Positions 27,657-36,660 are shown, counted from the stretch's first letter. The stretch: DNA of 38,910 nt from Halococcus thailandensis JCM 13552 (GCF_000336715.1 NZ_AOMF01000155.1:1-38910); one strand, 5' to 3'. Translations and numbers: made by a program. Notes: a model not told the origin generated them from the sequence alone.

Positions 27657-30091
27657 TACTGGCAGGCCTCGCAGGTCGGGTCCTCGACCGTCGGAAGGTC
27701 GGTTTCGTCGTCGTTGTCGTCCGTGCTATCGGTGTTTCCATCTTCGACATCGCGCGTCTGCGTTCGGCCGTACTCGGCCATGTCGATGGTGGACTTCTCG
27801 AACTGGCTCGCGCCCAGCGTACGGAGATAGTAGGTCGTCTTCAGCCCGAGTTCCCATGCCGTTCGGTAGACATCGTCGAGCAGCGAGCCGTCCGTCGAGG
27901 GGAAGAAGACGTTCACCGACTGGCTCTGGTCGAGCCAAATCCCCCTGTGAGCGGCGAGTTCGAGCTGGTGGCGCGGGTCGATCTCGAACGCACCGCGGTG
28001 GCGCTCGCGGATCGCCTCGGGAATTTCGCGGATCTCCTGGATCGAGCCGTCGTGGTATTTGATCCGATCGAGCATCTCCTCGTTCCAGAGGTCGTGCTCG
28101 TCGAGATCGGCGACGAGGCGATCGTTGACCACGGTGAACTCGCCGCTCATGTTCGATTTGACGTAGAGGTTGGAGTAGCGCGGTTCGATCGAGGGGGTGG
28201 TACCGGCGATCGTCGAGATCGTCGCCGTCGGCGCGATCGCCATCGTGTTCGAGTTGCGCATCCCGTGCTCGGCGACGTGCTCGCGGACGGGTTCCCAGTC
28301 GAGGCGTTCGGTTACGTCGATCGGGATCTCGCGGTCGCGTTCGGCCTCCAGCAACGGGACGGTGTCCTGCGGGAAGAGATCGCGATCCCACTTCGACCCC
28401 TCGTAGGAGTCGTAGGGGCCGCGTTCCGCGGCGAGGCGCGAGGAGTTCAAAATAGCGTGATAGGAGTGGAACTCCGCGATGCGATCGGCGAAGTCGATGG
28501 CCTCGTCGCTCGCCATCGGAATGTCCTGTTCGATCAGCGCCTCGTGGAATCCCATCATCCCGAGGCCGACGGGTCGGTGGCGGGTGTTCGAGCGCTCGGC
28601 GCGGTCAGTGGGGTAGAAGTTGAGATCCACGACGTTGTCGAGCATCCGCATCGCCGTCTCGATCGTGTCGGCGAGGCGCTCGCGGTCGATCCCGTCCTCG
28701 CCGACGTGGCGAGCGAGGTTCACCGAGCCGAGGTTGCAGACCGCGGTCTCCTCGTCGGAGGTGTTGAGCGTGATCTCGGTACAGAGGTTCGAGGAGTTGA
28801 CGACGCCCGTGTGGTCCTGGGGCGAGCGGACGTTACAGGCGTCCTTGAACGTGAGCCACGGATGACCGGTCTCGAACAGCCGGGTGAGCATCGTCCGCCA
28901 GAGCTCCGTGGCGTCACGACGCTCGTACTGGTCGATCTCGCCCTCGTCGGCCTGTCGTTCGTATTCGCAATAGCGTTGCTCGAACTCCTCGCCGTAGGTT
29001 CCGTGGAGATCGGGCGTTTCGTCGGGCGAGAACAGCGTCCACTGTTCGTCGTTCTCGACGCGCTTCATGAACAGATCGGGCACCCACGCCGCGGTGTTCA
29101 TCTCGTGAGTGCGCCGGCGCTCGTCGCCCGTGTTGCGCTTCAGATCGAGGAAAGCCGGGAAATCGAGATGCCACGGTTCGAGGTAGGCACAGGCCGCACC
29201 GCGACGTTTTCCTGATCGGTTGATCGCCGCGGTCACGTCGTTCGAGATATTGAGAAATGGGACCGTACCCGTGGACTCGACGCCCGTCGAGGAGATCCGC
29301 GCACCCGCCGCCCGGACGTTCGTCCAGTCGTTGCCGAGCCCGCCCGACCACTTCGAGAGTTTCGCGTGGGCCTTGTACGAGTCGAAGATCCCCTCCAGAT
29401 CGTCCGGCACGGTCGTGAGATAACACGAGGAGAGCTGCGGGTGGGTCGTCCCGGCGTGGAACAGCGTCGGTGTCGAGAAGACGAAGCGGAGGGTGGAGAG
29501 CTGGTCGTAGAACTCCTTCGCGTGCGCGAGGCGCTCGTCGTCGGGTTCGGCGAGCGCGATGCCCATCGCGACGCGCATCCAGAACGCCTGCGGGAGTTCG
29601 ATCGGTTCGTCGTCGATGGCGAGGAAGTAGCGCTGGGCGAGCGTCGTCATCGCCATGTATTCGAGTCGGTCGTCGCGCGCAGGATCGAGGTGGTCGGCGA
29701 GTGCGTCGAGATCGAACTCGCCCATCCGCTCGTCGAGGAGATTTTCTTCGACGCCGCGCTCGATACCCGTACGGAACGTCTCGCGATAGCCAGTTTCGGG
29801 GATCCCCTCCAGTCCGGGTTCCTCGCCCACGACGTCGCGGTAGTGCTGGTGGCGAAACACCGCGGCGGCGAGTCGTTTGTATCGTGGCTCGCGCTCGATG
29901 CGGGCGGTCAGCACCCCGACGAGCGCCTCGCGGGCTTCCGCATCGGTCGCGCCCGCGTAGAGGTCGCGTTCGGTCGCGGCGACGACGTCCGCGGCGGCGC
30001 TCTCGGTGATGATCTCCTCGTCGTTCGGGCGCGCTCGATCGAGTGCTCGACGAACGACGTCCGTCTGGGTTGCCTGTGCTCCTTCGCTCAT
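27656..30091 (-). CDS. nrdA: Ribonucleotide reductase large subunit (class I)
   Basis: This 811-residue catalytic subunit reduces ribonucleoside diphosphates. Active-site residues are Cys223 (LSSCYL), Asn435-Cys437-Glu439 (NLCTE) and Cys452 (AVCNLG), with a redox-active CEAC pair at the C-terminus after a long acidic linker. The N-terminus begins at DVVRRALDRARPNDEE, which aligns with the helical part of an ATP cone, but the preceding nucleotide-binding strand pair (VxKRDG type) is absent. Upstream codons stay open to 30245 but contain no start codon, so the cone looks genuinely truncated. A minus-strand TATA-like GGTTTATGCG is at 30199-30208. Confidence 0.95.
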   Translation of the reverse strand: MSEGAQATQTDVVRRALDRARPNDEEIITESAAADVVAATERDLYAGATDAEAREALVGVLTARIEREPRYKRLAAAVFRHQHYRDVVGEEPGLEGIPETGYRETFRTGIERGVEENLLDERMGEFDLDALADHLDPARDDRLEYMAMTTLAQRYFLAIDDEPIELPQAFWMRVAMGIALAEPDDERLAHAKEFYDQLSTLRFVFSTPTLFHAGTTHPQLSSCYLTTVPDDLEGIFDSYKAHAKLSKWSGGLGNDWTNVRAAGARISSTGVESTGTVPFLNISNDVTAAINRSGKRRGAACAYLEPWHLDFPAFLDLKRNTGDERRRTHEMNTAAWVPDLFMKRVENDEQWTLFSPDETPDLHGTYGEEFEQRYCEYERQADEGEIDQYERRDATELWRTMLTRLFETGHPWLTFKDACNVRSPQDHTGVVNSSNLCTEITLNTSDEETAVCNLGSVNLARHVGEDGIDRERLADTIETAMRMLDNVVDLNFYPTDRAERSNTRHRPVGLGMMGFHEALIEQDIPMASDEAIDFADRIAEFHSYHAILNSSRLAAERGPYDSYEGSKWDRDLFPQDTVPLLEAERDREIPIDVTERLDWEPVREHVAEHGMRNSNTMAIAPTATISTIAGTTPSIEPRYSNLYVKSNMSGEFTVVNDRLVADLDEHDLWNEEMLDRIKYHDGSIQEIREIPEAIRERHRGAFEIDPRHQLELAAHRGIWLDQSQSVNVFFPSTDGSLLDDVYRTAWELGLKTTYYLRTLGASQFEKSTIDMAEYGRTQTRDVEDGNTDSTDDNDDETDLPTVEDPTCEACQ

Positions 30092-30198
30092 GATGTGGCT
30101 GGCTGTCGGCGCATAGTTGTGACTCGCTATCGGTTCGCTGTCCGGCGGTTCCCGTCGGCTGGGAACCGCGGCCGTACCGAACGAGCACGCGGAACTCG

Positions 30199-30208
30199 CA
30201 TAAACCTT
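30199..30208 (-). promoter_or_regulatory. TATA-like element of the nrdA-nrdB-thioesterase operon
   Basis: The minus strand reads GGTTTATGCG, a good haloarchaeal TATA match. Expected initiation is near 30178, giving an untranslated leader of about 85 nt, longer than for most genes here. Confidence 0.5.
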
Positions 30209-30226
30209 TCCAATGCTGCTTTCAGT

Positions 30227-30246
30227 AATACAAATATACTTGTTTT
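30227..30246. promoter_or_regulatory. AT-rich palindrome upstream of nrdA, possible operator
   Basis: AATACAAATATACTTGTTTT is symmetric at 16 of 20 positions (core ACAA-TATA-TTGT) and is the most AT-rich spot in the neighbourhood. It lies about 20-45 bp upstream of the nrdA TATA box and is similar in style to NrdR boxes, but matches that consensus only partly. Confidence 0.4.
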
Positions 30247-30317
30247 ACCGGTTCCCGGTCGGTGGTCGTCGGTGCGCCAAAGAGATATGAAGACGGCAAT
30301 CGAAGGTCGAATCAGCG

Positions 30318-30539
30318 ATGTTCGATCGGAAGGGCTACCGACTCGGCGTGGCGGTCGTCTTCCTGCTCGTCTTCGCCGTCTCGTCGGGGATCATGGTCGT
30401 CGCGGGCTATGGCGTCGTTGCGATCGATACGGAGCTCCTCGCGAGCGCCGTCGTCGCCGCTCTGCTCTCGCTGTACGGGTTCTACCGGATGCTGACCGGG
30501 TTCGTCGAGAACGGATCGACGGAGCGGACGGCCGGTTAG
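30318..30539 (+). CDS. Small two-helix membrane protein
   Basis: This 73-residue protein has two hydrophobic helices ([20 protein letters not shown] and [19 protein letters not shown]) joined by a short acidic loop, with a polar tail. A TATA-like AGAGATATGAAG (about 30282-30293) is about 30 bp upstream. Its TAG stop interlocks with the uvrB TAA stop on the other strand within four bases. No family is recognised; similar tiny membrane proteins are common in haloarchaea. Confidence 0.7.
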   Translation: MFDRKGYRLGVAVVFLLVFAVSSGIMVVAGYGVVAIDTELLASAVVAALLSLYGFYRMLTGFVENGSTERTAG

Positions 30540-32605
30540 AACTCCGCTTCCGGCGGCACGCCCTCCTCGGGTGGGACGCCCCCTTCGTCTTCGAGTTCGA
30601 ACTCGTCGCGGAGTTCACGGATGCGGTCGCGGATGTCCGCCGCGAGCTCGAACTCCAGGTTGCCGGCGGCCTCGTCCATCCGGTCTTCGAGATCGGTGAC
30701 GAGTTCCCTAGCCCCCTCGGTCGAGTCGGGTTCGAGGGTGGCCGTCCCGCCGGTGTCGGTCTCCGATCCGGGGAGGTTCGTCTCGCCGACCTCCTTCTCG
30801 ATCGTTCGCGGCTCGAAGCCGTGCTCGGCGTTGTACTCCTGCTGGATCTCGCGGCGGCGCTGGGTCTCGTCGATCGCCGACTCCATCGAGTCGGTCACGT
30901 CGTCGGCGTAGAGCACGACCTCGCCGTTGACGTTCCGGGCGGCGCGACCCATCGTCTGGACGAGCGTGGTCTCGGATCGGAGGAACCCCTCCTGATCGGC
31001 GTCGAGGATCGCCACCAAAGATACTTCGGGGATGTCGAGACCCTCGCGGAGCAGGTTGATGCCCACGAGCACGTCGAACTCGCCGAGTCGGAGCCCGCGG
31101 ACGAGTTCGTGGCGTTCGAGTGTGTCGGTCTCGTCGTGCATGTACTCGACGGCGATCCCGGCCTCTTCGAGATACTCGGTGAGGTCCTCTGCCATCCGCT
31201 TGGTGAGCGTGGTGACGAGGATCCGCTCGTCGCGCTCGATGCGCCCGTCGATCCGTTCGAGGAGATCGTCGATCTGGCCGTCCACGGGCGAGAGTTCGAC
31301 CGCGGGATCGACGAGATGAGTGGGGCGAACGATCTGCTCGACGATCTGTTCGGAGTTCTCGCGCTCGTAGTCGGCGGGCGTCGCGCTGACGTAGAGGGTC
31401 TGGCCGGTCTTTTCGGCGAACTCGGGATGGCGCAGCGGACGGTTGTCGTAGGCCGTCGGCAGGCGAAACCCGTTGCCGACGAGCGAGTCCTTGCGGGATT
31501 TGTCGCCCGCGAACTGGCCCCTGATCTGGGGCACGGTCTGATGGGATTCGTCGATCACCGTGAGGAAATCGTCGGGAAAGTAGTCCAGGAGGGTGAACGG
31601 CGCGTCGCCAGAGTCGCGGTCGGAGAGATGCACCGAGTAGTTCTCGATCCCCGAGCAGTAGCCCGTCTCGCGCAGCATCTCGAGATCGAAGGTGGTGCGC
31701 TCCTCGATGCGCTGGGCGGCGACGAGATCGCCCTCGCGCTCGAAGTACGAGACCCGTTCGTCCATCAGCTCCTCGATCTCCTCGATGGCCGTGTCGAGAC
31801 GGTTCTCGGGGATCGAGTAGTGTTCCGCCGGGTGGACGAGGACGGCCGGTTCCTCGCTTTTGACCTCGCCCGCCAGGGGATCGAGTTTCGTCAGGCGATC
31901 GATCTCGTCGCCCCAGAACTCCACCCGGACGGCGTACCGCCCGTACATCGGGAAGATCTCCACCGTGTCGCCCCGGACCCGAAACGTGCCCTGGGTGAAA
32001 TCGACATCGTTGCGCTCGTAGTTCAGATCGACGAGTCCCTTGAGCAGTTCGTCGCGATCGATCTCCTGACCGACCTCCAGTTCGAGGCTCATGTCGATGT
32101 AGTTCTTCGGGTCGCCGAGCCCGTAGATCGCGGAGACGGAGGCGACCACGATCACGTCGTCGCGGGTGAGCAACGAGCGCGTCGCCGAGTGTCGCAGCCT
32201 GTCGATCTCGTCGTTGATCGAGGCGTCCTTGTCGATGTAGGTGTCCGAGGCTTCGACGTAGGCCTCCGGCTGGTAGTAGTCGTAGTAGGAGACGAAATAC
32301 TCGACGGCGTTGTCCGGGAAGAGATTTCGAAATTCCTCGTAGAGCTGTGCCGCCAGGGTCTTGTTGTGCGCGATGACGAGCGTCGGTTTTTGAATCTCCT
32401 CGACGACCCACGAGACGGTGTTGGTCTTGCCCGACCCCGTGACCCCGAGCAGCGTCTGGGCGTCCATCCCCTGCTCGAACCCCGCCGCGAGCTGTTCGAT
32501 GGCTTCTGGCTGATCGCCCGCGGGATCGAACGGTGCTTCGACACGAAACGGGATCTCCTTGCCTGGACGGTCCGGCTGGAGCGGGCCGGACTGGGTGTCG
32601 CTCAT
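30536..32605 (-). CDS. uvrB: Excinuclease ABC subunit B
   Basis: This 689-residue helicase-like protein verifies DNA damage and recruits UvrC. Walker A is GVTGSGKT at 54-61. The damage-probing beta-hairpin region begins at [19 protein letters not shown] (about 103-121). The DEXX-type box is TVIDESHQ, helicase motif VI reads TMGRAARN, and the C-terminal UVR motif ([20 protein letters not shown]) mirrors the one in UvrC. Domain order and length are those of functional UvrB. It ends with an acidic [12 protein letters not shown] tail. uvrC is on the opposite strand about 4.7 kb away, so the system is not an operon. Confidence 0.97.
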   Translation of the reverse strand: MSDTQSGPLQPDRPGKEIPFRVEAPFDPAGDQPEAIEQLAAGFEQGMDAQTLLGVTGSGKTNTVSWVVEEIQKPTLVIAHNKTLAAQLYEEFRNLFPDNAVEYFVSYYDYYQPEAYVEASDTYIDKDASINDEIDRLRHSATRSLLTRDDVIVVASVSAIYGLGDPKNYIDMSLELEVGQEIDRDELLKGLVDLNYERNDVDFTQGTFRVRGDTVEIFPMYGRYAVRVEFWGDEIDRLTKLDPLAGEVKSEEPAVLVHPAEHYSIPENRLDTAIEEIEELMDERVSYFEREGDLVAAQRIEERTTFDLEMLRETGYCSGIENYSVHLSDRDSGDAPFTLLDYFPDDFLTVIDESHQTVPQIRGQFAGDKSRKDSLVGNGFRLPTAYDNRPLRHPEFAEKTGQTLYVSATPADYERENSEQIVEQIVRPTHLVDPAVELSPVDGQIDDLLERIDGRIERDERILVTTLTKRMAEDLTEYLEEAGIAVEYMHDETDTLERHELVRGLRLGEFDVLVGINLLREGLDIPEVSLVAILDADQEGFLRSETTLVQTMGRAARNVNGEVVLYADDVTDSMESAIDETQRRREIQQEYNAEHGFEPRTIEKEVGETNLPGSETDTGGTATLEPDSTEGARELVTDLEDRMDEAAGNLEFELAADIRDRIRELRDEFELEDEGGVPPEEGVPPEAEF

Positions 32606-32681
32606 TGTGGATTGCAGGGGCTGAAGCCACTTGACGCGCTCGCCTGTCGGTTTCGCAACGGAACAGTGGCGTGACTTCCGG

Positions 32682-32694
32682 CGTGAAAAATCGA
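32682..32694 (-). terminator. Possible T-run terminator after the sulfurtransferase gene
   Basis: Downstream of the sulfurtransferase stop the minus strand has a hairpin (CGAGGA/TCCTCG, 32723-32740) and then CTCGATTTTTCAC with five T at 32686-32690. Confidence 0.35.
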
Positions 32695-32808
32695 GAATTC
32701 GATGTGGGTTCGTCCGTCGTGACGAGGATTCGCTTCCTCGATCGCCCTCGTTTTGCTTCGCGGCTCGCGGCTACTCGCTGCTCCGCTACGAGGCGGGGTT
32801 CGTGGTGC

Positions 32809-33696
32809 CTACTCCGCTTCGCCCTTCTCGATGGGCGAGCGGATGATGTTGCCCCACTCGGTCCACGAGCCGTCGTAGTTCTGCACGTCGTCGAAGCCCA
32901 GCAGTTCGACGAGCGCGAACCACGCGATCGAGGAGCGCTCGCCGACCCGGCAGTAGGTGACGACCGACTGGTCCTCGGTGATACCCGCATCGGCGTAGAG
33001 TTCGCTGAGTTCGTCGGCGGTCTTGAAGGTACCGTCGTCGTTGAGCACCGTGGCGGTCGGGACGTTGCTCGCACCCGGGATGTGGCCGCCGCGCTGGGCG
33101 GTCTCCTGAAGCCCCTCGGGCGCGATGATCTCGCCTTTGAACTCCTCGGGCGAGCGCACGTCGACCATCGGCAGCCCACCCTCGACGGCCTGCTCGACGT
33201 CCTGGCGGTACGCGCGGATGCTCTCGAACGGCCCGCGTGCGGAGTAGTCCTGACTCGGGAAGTCGGGCTCCTCGTCGGTGAGCGGGTAGTCGTTCGCGAC
33301 CCAGTAGTCCTTCCCACCGTTCAGCACGCGGACGTCCTCGTGACCGTAGTATTTGAACTGCCAGTAGGCGAACAGCGCGAACCAGTTGGGAACGCGGCCG
33401 CCGCCGTAGAAGACGACTGTACTGTCCTCGGAGACGCCCGCTTCGCCCATCGTCTCCTCGAAGGTATCCTTCGAGAGGATGTCGCGAGTCGTCTGATCGG
33501 TGAAGTCCTCTTCCCAGTCGAGAAAGACCGCACCCGGGGCGTGACCCTCCTCGTAGGCGGTGTACTCCGAATCCGCGGTCACGGTCGGATTGTTTACTTC
33601 GAGCAGTCGATAGTCGGGATCGTCGCTCTGGAACTCGTCGAGATGCTCGTCGACCCAGTCGGCCGAAACGAGCACGTCGTTCGCGTAATCACTCAT
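32809..33696 (-). CDS. Thiosulfate/3-mercaptopyruvate sulfurtransferase (tandem rhodanese)
   Basis: This 295-residue enzyme moves a sulfane sulfur between thiols. It has two rhodanese domains. The first (about 5-140) is inactive but keeps the GHAPGAVFLDWEEDF and LNGGKDYW landmarks. The second (about 165-290) has the DVRSPEEF motif and the active Cys249 in the loop CRVGERSS. The loop is neither the classic mercaptopyruvate nor the exact thiosulfate signature, so substrate is open. A TATA-like GGTAATATATGCC is at 33721-33733. The ATG at 33696 is favoured over 33708 because it begins the family N-terminus. Confidence 0.92.
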   Translation of the reverse strand: MSDYANDVLVSADWVDEHLDEFQSDDPDYRLLEVNNPTVTADSEYTAYEEGHAPGAVFLDWEEDFTDQTTRDILSKDTFEETMGEAGVSEDSTVVFYGGGRVPNWFALFAYWQFKYYGHEDVRVLNGGKDYWVANDYPLTDEEPDFPSQDYSARGPFESIRAYRQDVEQAVEGGLPMVDVRSPEEFKGEIIAPEGLQETAQRGGHIPGASNVPTATVLNDDGTFKTADELSELYADAGITEDQSVVTYCRVGERSSIAWFALVELLGFDDVQNYDGSWTEWGNIIRSPIEKGEAE

Positions 33697-33720
33697 GGCC
33701 GCTCGCAACTACGATGCGGG

Positions 33721-33733
33721 GGCATATATTACC
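33721..33733 (-). promoter_or_regulatory. TATA box for the sulfurtransferase gene
   Basis: GGTAATATATGCC on the minus strand is centred about 31 bp before the ATG at 33696. Confidence 0.6.
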
Positions 33734-33934
33734 GATACATTCGGCAGGTTCCGCCACTACTGCGCAGTTTGCGGAGTTTGTTGCCTCTTTCGTTCGAGTC
33801 GGGGTGGTTCCACAGAGCCAGACCGGGGATGAGGCCGGCGTTGCTTCGACTGGAGACGAGAAAGGAGGACACCGTTGCTGGTATCGGCAGGAGGGGAGGG
33901 AGAGGAAGACCGATCGAGCGGTGTCGGGAACGAC

Positions 33935-34612
33935 TCAGGGGACGACGCCGACGGTCAGCAGCGTGCCGAAGGTGCGGTAGCGGTCGACCATCGCCTCGCG
34001 GGTCGCGAACTCGTCGGTCGGGAACTCGCTTTCGGCCGGGATCTCGGTCTCGCGATCGGGAACCGTGTCCTGAGCGGCGACGTGAAAGCCCGCCGCGCGG
34101 AACGCGTCGCGATACTCGTCCATGTCCCAGCGGGTCATCTCGATGGAGATGGAGTCCTGCCAGTCGTGGCTGTGGACGTTCTCCTCGTAGTAGTTGACCG
34201 CGCAGTAGAACGTGCCGCCCGGACGGAGCGTGCGCCGAAGTTCGGCGAGTGCCTCGTGCGGATCGGCGGCGTAGTAGAACGCCTCCATCGAGAAAGCGTG
34301 ATCGAAGCTGTCGTCGGCGAACGGGAGGTGATCGAAATCGCCGACGAGAAATTCGATGCTATCCGAGTCGGTGTACGAGCGCGCGTTTCGGGCCATCTCG
34401 GGCGAGCCGTCGAGCCCACAGACGAGCGCGCCGGTCGTGTCGTTGATCGCCCGGCCGGCGTAGCCGCTGCCGGTACCGAGATCGAGCACGCGATCGCCCG
34501 CCTCGACGGGCATACGCGCGAGAGCGTGTTTGGCGGTGTGCCAGTGACGATCCTCCATCCCGCGATCGCGCCCCTCTGCAGCCCATGCGTCGAACTCCTC
34601 TTTGACGGTCAT
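33935..34612 (-). CDS. SAM-dependent methyltransferase (class I)
   Basis: This 225-residue protein has a Rossmann-type methyltransferase fold. Motif I is VLDLGTGSG (42-50), followed by the acidic LCGLDGSPEM, motif II in VGDFDHLPFADDSFD and motif III LRRTLRPGGTFYCAV. These match the Methyltransf_11 group, which acts on small molecules, lipids or quinones. The Met at 34612 is preferred because the frame upstream overlaps the divergent gene at 34710. The 238 bp between its stop and the sulfurtransferase start hold no clear gene. Substrate is unknown. Confidence 0.87.
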   Translation of the reverse strand: MTVKEEFDAWAAEGRDRGMEDRHWHTAKHALARMPVEAGDRVLDLGTGSGYAGRAINDTTGALVCGLDGSPEMARNARSYTDSDSIEFLVGDFDHLPFADDSFDHAFSMEAFYYAADPHEALAELRRTLRPGGTFYCAVNYYEENVHSHDWQDSISIEMTRWDMDEYRDAFRAAGFHVAAQDTVPDRETEIPAESEFPTDEFATREAMVDRYRTFGTLLTVGVVP

Positions 34613-34709
34613 ATCGGGGGAAACGGTGCCGAGGTGAAAACCCGTTCGGGCCACCGGGCCGACCTCACCCGAGCGCAGGCGTCTTGTTCGCCGGCGGCGA
34701 GCGGTCGAC

Positions 34710-35135
34710 ATGACGAGATGGAGACCCCACTTCCAGGTGGCGGACATCGCCCAGCAGGTCGTCGGCGGCTTCCTGCTCGCCGGACCGTTCGTCGTCACCG
34801 AGGAGGTCTGGACGCTCGCGACGAACATGGAGACGATCAACGCCGTGCTGACCGTCGCCGTCGTCCTCGCGATCGGCTACGGCGCACTCTACAAAGCCGA
34901 CGACGAGCGCAACCCCGACCACGAGCGGGCCGTCGCCGGGGTGCCGGTGCGGTTCGTCTCGCTGATGGCCATCTCCTTCGGCTCGGTGGTGATCCTCGCG
35001 GTGATGTTCGACGCACCGGAGACGTTTCTCGAATCCATGGCACCGATGGAGCGGTTCGTGACGACACTACAGGCGGTGTCGGTCGGGGCGCTGTTCAGCG
35101 TCGTCGGCGCGGCCACCGCCGACAGCGTCTTCTGA
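34710..35135 (+). CDS. DUF2391-like integral membrane protein
   Basis: This 141-residue protein has four predicted membrane segments. The start (FQVADIAQQVVGGFLLAGPF) resembles the uncharacterised DUF2391/TIGR02587 family of putative integral membrane proteins. That family assignment is from memory of its AQQxVGGFLLAGPF motif. A charged loop (YKADDERNPDHERA) lies between segments two and three. It is divergent from the methyltransferase across 97 bp. No function is known. Confidence 0.75.
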   Translation: MTRWRPHFQVADIAQQVVGGFLLAGPFVVTEEVWTLATNMETINAVLTVAVVLAIGYGALYKADDERNPDHERAVAGVPVRFVSLMAISFGSVVILAVMFDAPETFLESMAPMERFVTTLQAVSVGALFSVVGAATADSVF

Positions 35136-35161
35136 CATCCTGACCGTCTGGCGTGTCGCAG

Positions 35162-35169
35162 GGATTAAG
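35162..35169 (+). promoter_or_regulatory. TATA-like element for the 35193 gene
   Basis: GGATTAAG lies about 27 bp before the ATG at 35193, predicting a leaderless transcript. Confidence 0.5.
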
Positions 35170-35192
35170 ATGCCTGCCGCCGCGCTTCGGGC

Positions 35193-35771
35193 ATGGATTA
35201 TGCGCTCACGGTCGAGGATACCCCCGAGACGATTCCCGGTGGGACCGGCATACTCTTGATACACCCGAGCACCGGCGAAACCGATCGGATCGACACCGAC
35301 TTCCTCAACACCGACACCGACAGCCTGCTCGTGGTCTCGACGCGGACGACCGCCCGCGAGGTCGAACAGAAACTCGAACACTACGACGTCGACCGCGAGA
35401 AGGCGACGATCCTCGACACGCTGAGTATCGAACGCGGCTACTCGCGACGCTCCGGCGAGGGCGTCCACTACGTCGCCGCGCCGGACGACGTCGACGGCAT
35501 CGTCGACACCGTCGCGGAGTTCCTGGAGGAGAACGACGGCAAGCTCCGCGTGAGCCTCGATTCGGTCACGGAGATGGCCTACTACGCCGACGAGGAGCGC
35601 GCCCGCGAGACCGTCGACGCACTGCTCGAACTGCTCGCCGAACACGACGCCGTCGGTCTGTTCCATCTCGCCGAGGAGGTCCACGACGAGTCGGTCGTCG
35701 AGGAGTACCGCGAACTGTTCGACGGCATCATCTCGCTCGACGTCGACGGCGAAGTGCGCGGCGAGTTCTAA
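35193..35771 (+). CDS. Haloarchaeal protein with a degenerate RecA/KaiC-like fold
   Basis: This 192-residue soluble protein starts like a KaiC/RAD55-type ATPase (ETIPGGTGILLIHPSTGET), with alternating strands such as SLLVVSTRTTAREVEQKLEH and KATILDTLSIERG. The place where Walker A should lie reads PSTGETDRI, with no GK[T/S], so ATP binding is probably lost. It looks like a conserved haloarchaeal family (possibly one of the recently numbered DUFs) without known function. Its TAA overlaps the stop of the convergent gene by four bases. Confidence 0.75.
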   Translation: MDYALTVEDTPETIPGGTGILLIHPSTGETDRIDTDFLNTDTDSLLVVSTRTTAREVEQKLEHYDVDREKATILDTLSIERGYSRRSGEGVHYVAAPDDVDGIVDTVAEFLEENDGKLRVSLDSVTEMAYYADEERARETVDALLELLAEHDAVGLFHLAEEVHDESVVEEYRELFDGIISLDVDGEVRGEF

Positions 35772-36547
35772 TCGAGTTCGGCGAAGGTCTTCTCGGCCCA
35801 CTCGACGGCGTACTCGGGACCGTACTCGCGGTAGGCGCGCGTGTCGAGCGCGCCGAAGGGAGTTGGGATGTCGAGATCGTGTTTGACGGCGCTACAGGCG
35901 AGTTCGGCGGCCGCCGCGAAGGTGGTCTCGCCGGTGGCGATCTCGCTCGACAGGTTCGTGAGTCGGGGCGTGAGGCGCTCGCCCGCATCGACCCACGCGG
36001 CGTGGAGATCCGGGTGGTCGTCGTCCCAATCGGCGAAGACATCGCGGGTCGCACGACCGAGAAAAGCGTCGTAGAGTGCGGCGGCGAGCTGATACGTGCC
36101 CGCCGAGCCGAGCGAGGTCGCCTCGTCGAGATCGCGGTAGCGCTCGCCGAAGAAGCCGAGGAACTGTTCTGGCTCGTCGAACCCGATCTCGACGAGTGCT
36201 TCGGCGATCAGAAACTCGATGAACGGCTCGGGCGAGCCCGCGAGACGGGGTTTGACCAGTACCGTGGACGGCACGGTCTGGGTTGTCCACGCGACGCCGC
36301 CGTCGCCGGGCATACCGATCGTGAACGAGTCGCTGGCGTAGTTCGCGAGGATCTCGGGCGCGTCGGCCGGCAGCCACTCGGCGGGATGGGAGACCGGATC
36401 GAGCGACTCACAGAGCGGGCCGAGCGACTCGGCGACCGCCGGATCGAGCGTCTCGAAGTCACGTTCGGTGTCGAGGACCAGCGCGTCGGGGGCGTGCTCG
36501 TCGCGGACCGCCGCGAGATCGTCCGAGAGTGCTCGACGATCGAACAT
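35768..36547 (-). CDS. Conserved-looking haloarchaeal protein of unknown function
   Basis: This 259-residue soluble acidic protein has no recognised catalytic motif. It is largely alpha-helical by composition (for example FIEFLIAEALVEIGFDEPEQ and TYQLAAALYDAFLGRATRD), with a conserved-looking FGALDTRAYREYGPEYAVEW near the end. It begins two codons from a start-of-helix FDRRALSDDL. Its start abuts the stop of a 29-codon upstream gene, so the two probably share a transcript. It converges on the KaiC-like gene; the two neighbours may be a conserved pair, which cannot be tested here. Confidence 0.75.
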   Translation of the reverse strand: MFDRRALSDDLAAVRDEHAPDALVLDTERDFETLDPAVAESLGPLCESLDPVSHPAEWLPADAPEILANYASDSFTIGMPGDGGVAWTTQTVPSTVLVKPRLAGSPEPFIEFLIAEALVEIGFDEPEQFLGFFGERYRDLDEATSLGSAGTYQLAAALYDAFLGRATRDVFADWDDDHPDLHAAWVDAGERLTPRLTNLSSEIATGETTFAAAAELACSAVKHDLDIPTPFGALDTRAYREYGPEYAVEWAEKTFAELD

Positions 36548-36637
36548 CTACACGAGCGCGAGCGCGACGATGATCCCCACGGCGAGCAGCGCGGAGAGAC
36601 CGACCGTTCCCAGCACGATTTTGGTTGCCTGACTCAT
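36548..36637 (-). CDS. 29-residue single-helix membrane peptide
   Basis: A complete frame from ATG (36637) to TAG encodes 29 residues, MSQATKIVLGT then VGLSALLAVGIIVALALV, a polar start followed by one membrane helix. A minus-strand TATA-like CACTTAACAG (36661-36670) is centred about 28 bp before the ATG, the ideal leaderless spacing. The stop is followed directly by the start of the 36547 gene with no gap. Its size makes it easy to miss. Function is unknown. Confidence 0.65.
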   Translation of the reverse strand: MSQATKIVLGTVGLSALLAVGIIVALALV

Positions 36638-36660
36638 GGGGAGTTGCTTCTCGCGGCCCC

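Noticed and set aside
29366-32674. A 1102-codon plus-strand open frame antisense to nrdA and uvrB
   Set aside because: It is the mirror of two well-identified genes. High GC at third codon positions removes stops from the opposite strand; the translated product is Arg/Val/Asp-rich with no domain.
33714-33980. 88-codon plus-strand frame between the sulfurtransferase and methyltransferase
   Set aside because: Composition is unlike a haloarchaeal protein (few acidic residues, many Gly/Thr/Arg), it runs into the methyltransferase gene, and no promoter is seen.
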